Origin: Beverwykella pulmonaria
Taxonomy: Eukaryota > Ascomycota > Dothideomycetes > Pleosporales > Melanommataceae
Direction: 5' to 3'
Length of the DNA: 64,000 bases
Assembly (NCBI GenBank): GCA_001599595.1
Contig: BCHH01000005.1
Span: 1,805,552 to 1,869,551 of the forward strand
Below, piece by piece: positions 61,069 to 64,000 of the stretch (its first letter is position 1; every line of letters starts with the position of its first letter). A program made the position numbers and the translations under genes. The notes beneath the pieces were generated by a model that was given only the letters and a program-made list of their open reading frames with translations, had not been told where the DNA came from and ran no database searches.

Positions 61069-63552
61069 ATGTCATTCGAGTACTCAAGCGAATGGAAGGA
61101 CGAGCTATATCCTGCCACTTGGCAAACGAAGCGTCCCGACGTATCAAACCCTGATACTGTTGATCCCAAGGACCTTACTGGTTACGTAGTACAGCGCCTG
61201 GAGGAATACAAAGACTGTGGATATGCTGGCGATGAACTCTGGTACATTCTCACAGACGATTTTGATGGATGGACTGAGCCTATTTGGAAGAAAGTGTTTG
61301 ATGACGCCGTCAAGGTGTTCCGAAGCTTTCTCCGCAAAAACGGAGTGTTTGTAGAGCTAGAGAAAGGCCCCAACACCGCCCCAAAGAGCATGGCACTCAT
61401 GCTCGCGAGGGATAAGCCATCACTCAGACTGCCACAACAGAGTGAAGATGTGGAGATGACCGATGCCGTCAATATAAAGAGCAAGTTACTCTCTTTCATA
61501 CCATGTACACCACGTAGACAGCAAACTAACAACGTCACAGGCCCGAGGAAAGCAGTAGATGCGTTCAAGGCCGGAATCAAGTACAGGCCCCCACTTCCTC
61601 TGGTAAAATCGAGCGGCGCGGACTGGGAATTTCAGCCACATCCGGATCTATACAACGCACTCGCGCCGAACCTTCTCGAGCATTACACCTACTACAAGAA
61701 AAATAAAGTTGACAAGACATACGCCCCCACCTATTTCTATCTAGGGGGAGCCGGAACTGGAAAGTCAAGGCATGGCTCAGAGTTCGCCTCTTCGGTCCAA
61801 GAAGCAATTAAGGCCGATACTAAACTCCACGCTGAGTTCCACGCTAAGCTCCACGCTGAGCTCCACGCTGAGACCCATGGTGGACCCCGCACTGATGACG
61901 ACTACTGCAACCGGTGCGGCGTTTACAATGAGCTCTCGCAGAGATTGAAAAAAGCCTTCGTATTTCATGTTTCGTTTGAGAACGGAACATCCTTGCGCAA
62001 CGAAGAAAAGAGTAACCTGTTGAATGCGGTCGGTGCAAGAATGCTAGTACAGCTACTTCAACAGAATATTCATTCTGTCCGCGAAAAATACATCGCAAAC
62101 CCTGTCGACATTTTCCAACTTGTCGCGGCAGCCGAAAATGTTGACTTGTGCAACGATTTCACTGGAATTTTGGTTGTTGACGGAATTCAAAAGGCTAGTA
62201 CGGGGGACGGTGAGGGGAAAAATAAAAGCAGTGGCTTTTATTCATTCTTGACTGACATCAGCGATTTAAGTATAATGCCATACGAGGAAGGAATGACACA
62301 ACCACCCTTTATTATCAGTTGCGTCACTGCAACCTTCTTTGGGCCTGCAGACGAATTTTTAGCTGAGACGCACCGCAAGCGCGTATTTCTACCACTCAAC
62401 TTGTTAGATATGCCGACTTGGAAGGGAACCAACTTAAACGTTTTTAACAATGATCCTGGCACCCGTCTTCTCGTGAAAGACGTTGGTGGGCATGCGCGGG
62501 CGATAGAAGCAATTGCTGACGAGCTGGCTGTGTATGAAAATGGGTTCCAACGAAATATCACTGAATTGGCTAATGCTGTCTTCCTCAAATTATCGGACCG
62601 CTATAGCGAAACTATCCTAGTTATAGGAGGTGCTCTCCTCTCTGTCGTACAGTGTATCCTCTCTAGGCAACTAATTCGTCTCCGAGAGTTTATCCCTAAC
62701 TCGACCTTGCGGTGGGAGCATATTATAGCGCCTGGACTTCTCTGGTTTGAGAAAGTTTCTGGTAACCAATTTACTTATGACGCAGAGGGGTACCTTATAG
62801 CACCATACATGTGGCTCTGGTTGTTTGCTAGGGTGCCACTCCAAGTAGATAAGCACCTTCACCAGTTCCTAACAGAATGGGAATTTAACGATTACCAAAA
62901 ACTTCTCTACCTTGAAACAGGTAAAGGAATTACTGGAAATATTACTTGGCAAGACTTTGAGACATTCTGTAGCTACTTTCGCATTTTGCGGTCGCTATGG
63001 TTTAAAGAAGGAGAGGAAGTGGAGTTCAAGCGCTTGCACGAAGGATGCCAAAAATTACGAGATGATGCAAACACGAAAGTGGTAAATCGACGCCTTAGTT
63101 ACGCAGCAGCGGCCTACCAGTATAGAACTGAGGCGACGTCGGCCAAAGATGTTGTTACCAAACATGACGGAACTTTAGACGCGGAATGGCAATTATACCT
63201 CCTCAACGGTCAATCAGCGTCGGCTGGCGATTTCTTCCTTAGTGTCCAGACTTATACACGGCAATTCCCACCATCTTCGCCTGATCATTACGAAATTGTG
63301 CGCGAGGTAGGACAGTCTAAATTTGTCAATGGGAAGTTGAGCCAGAAAAAGTACAATGAGGAAAGAAATAAGTCTGCTGGGCCAACCGATTTCTTTATAT
63401 TGTACACAACAGCCGAAACTCCGGATGACATTGTCTTGCCAGACCGGTCTGGGCTTGTTGATAAGAGTAGCTGGAACTCCTATTTTGGTCCATTTGCCGG
63501 TCGTGCCTTCCGGTACTCCTGCTCTCGCTCCCAACATGAAGAACCGCAATAG
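61069..63552 (+). CDS. Crinkler/RHS-like P-loop NTPase protein
   Basis: Single exon, 827 residues, no signal peptide. The N-terminal part (1-200) includes an LTGYVVQRLEEYKDCGYAGD helical region. A P-loop NTPase follows, with Walker A GGAGTGKS (226-233) and Walker B GILVVDG (366-372, Asp371), and the segment FVFHVSFENGTSL between them. Around residues 460-500 the motif LLVKDVGGHARAIEAIADEL resembles the sensor/arginine region of these ATPases. The C-terminus (TDFFILYTTAETPDDIVLP, then SYFGPFAGRAF) matches the end of the fungal and oomycete Crinkler-RHS type, in which an NTPase is joined to a nuclease-like domain. A four-copy 12-nt tandem repeat lies between the Walker motifs. Family members have been linked to effector or conflict functions; the role here is inferred only. 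Confidence 0.65.
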   Translation: MSFEYSSEWKDELYPATWQTKRPDVSNPDTVDPKDLTGYVVQRLEEYKDCGYAGDELWYILTDDFDGWTEPIWKKVFDDAVKVFRSFLRKNGVFVELEKGPNTAPKSMALMLARDKPSLRLPQQSEDVEMTDAVNIKSKLLSFIPCTPRRQQTNNVTGPRKAVDAFKAGIKYRPPLPLVKSSGADWEFQPHPDLYNALAPNLLEHYTYYKKNKVDKTYAPTYFYLGGAGTGKSRHGSEFASSVQEAIKADTKLHAEFHAKLHAELHAETHGGPRTDDDYCNRCGVYNELSQRLKKAFVFHVSFENGTSLRNEEKSNLLNAVGARMLVQLLQQNIHSVREKYIANPVDIFQLVAAAENVDLCNDFTGILVVDGIQKASTGDGEGKNKSSGFYSFLTDISDLSIMPYEEGMTQPPFIISCVTATFFGPADEFLAETHRKRVFLPLNLLDMPTWKGTNLNVFNNDPGTRLLVKDVGGHARAIEAIADELAVYENGFQRNITELANAVFLKLSDRYSETILVIGGALLSVVQCILSRQLIRLREFIPNSTLRWEHIIAPGLLWFEKVSGNQFTYDAEGYLIAPYMWLWLFARVPLQVDKHLHQFLTEWEFNDYQKLLYLETGKGITGNITWQDFETFCSYFRILRSLWFKEGEEVEFKRLHEGCQKLRDDANTKVVNRRLSYAAAAYQYRTEATSAKDVVTKHDGTLDAEWQLYLLNGQSASAGDFFLSVQTYTRQFPPSSPDHYEIVREVGQSKFVNGKLSQKKYNEERNKSAGPTDFFILYTTAETPDDIVLPDRSGLVDKSSWNSYFGPFAGRAFRYSCSRSQHEEPQ
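61825..61872 (+). repeat. In-frame 12-nt tandem repeat in the RHS-like gene
   Basis: Four consecutive units close to CTCCACGCTGAG encode LHAE, FHAK, LHAE and LHAE (residues 253-268), followed by a partial unit (THAE-like). The repeat keeps frame and lengthens a loop between Walker A and Walker B. Such repeats expand and contract easily and could vary between strains. Confidence 0.9.
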
Positions 63553-64000
63553 GGCTGCCAAGATTAGCTTGCAGAGGCAAGAAGGGACGAAAGTAGGAGG
63601 AGATGAGTGATGGTGTTGGTACCTCTACTAAGAGCCTGTTCGGTAGAGATTCTTTTATTTAAAAATACAGGTGATTTTGGCTGACTGATGGGAAATTACG
63701 ATGGCTTGGTGGCGTTTGAAATGTCGGTGGAAAACAATGAGAGGTGGGATAAAGATCACGTGGTAAAGATATATCGCCTGAATCCTCGAAAAATAGCTCT
63801 GGGGCTGTTTTTTGCATATATCGACTGTCTCTGGCCAAAGAGGTAATAAGTGGGTCAAAACTACACTCAGCAGGGTACAGAAATTGCTCATTTTACATAC
63901 AAAATATATCGTTATATATGTCGATTTTGGATTACGGTAACCGAACGCCCCCGTAATTTCAACCACTGAAATCGAGCTTGGCGAAATACAGCATATATAT
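63553..64000. other. 3' flank of the RHS-like gene
   Basis: The last 448 bp are AT-rich and contain no supported gene. A second frame overlapping the end of the RHS-like gene (to 63610) may reflect an older, longer C-terminus. Confidence 0.4.

Overview
This window is nuclear DNA of a filamentous ascomycete. Introns are short (about 48-100 nt, one of 183 nt) with GT..AG ends and CTAAC/CTGAC-like branch points. It carries a pentafunctional AROM gene, a Spo14-type phospholipase D, a fungal-specific zinc-finger regulator, HET/NACHT/WD40 and CHAT/TPR proteins, and repeats decayed mostly by C-to-T and G-to-A changes (the RIP pattern). The style of the HET-NACHT-WD40 gene and of the transposon remnants suggests Dothideomycetes, probably Pleosporales; that is inference.

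Layout. 0-19 kb is a gene-dense core: the 5' end of a secreted Asp-box glycosidase (minus), an alpha/beta hydrolase (minus), phospholipase D (plus), AROM (minus, tail to tail with PLD), a secreted cysteine-rich protein with a GPI-like tail (plus) and a type I pyroglutamyl peptidase (plus). 19-29 kb is a long stretch with no convincing intact gene, only a possible decayed coding remnant. 29-35 kb holds a seven-exon C2H2/Fungal_trans transcription factor and a sulfotransferase-like protein.

36-64 kb is accessory in character, interrupted by one conserved block: a UBE2O-like E2/E3 ubiquitin enzyme and COG8, sharing a 154-bp divergent promoter. At 36.4-41.2 kb a small gasdermin-like protein sits directly upstream of a TPR-CHAT (caspase-like) protease with an intact His/Cys dyad. 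This is the effector/protease arrangement reported for regulated cell death in fungi, and I consider it the most interesting system here. At 55.2-58.2 kb there is a HET-NACHT-WD40 NLR whose WD40 array contains a 100-N assembly gap. At 61-63.5 kb lies a Crinkler/RHS-like P-loop NTPase with a short in-frame tandem repeat. F-box-like genes and small fungal orphans fill 50-54 kb.

Repeats cluster around these genes: a 197-bp solo LTR with a 5-bp target duplication, a second LTR-like block, three copies of a 133-bp TG..CA element (two with perfect 5-bp target duplications), a 306-bp TA-flanked inverted-repeat element upstream of the RHS-like gene, two transposase remnants, and an inverted, RIP-like copy of a 53-kb gene at 42 kb. 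Gene models below were built by hand from reading frame and splice signals, so exon ends are predictions.
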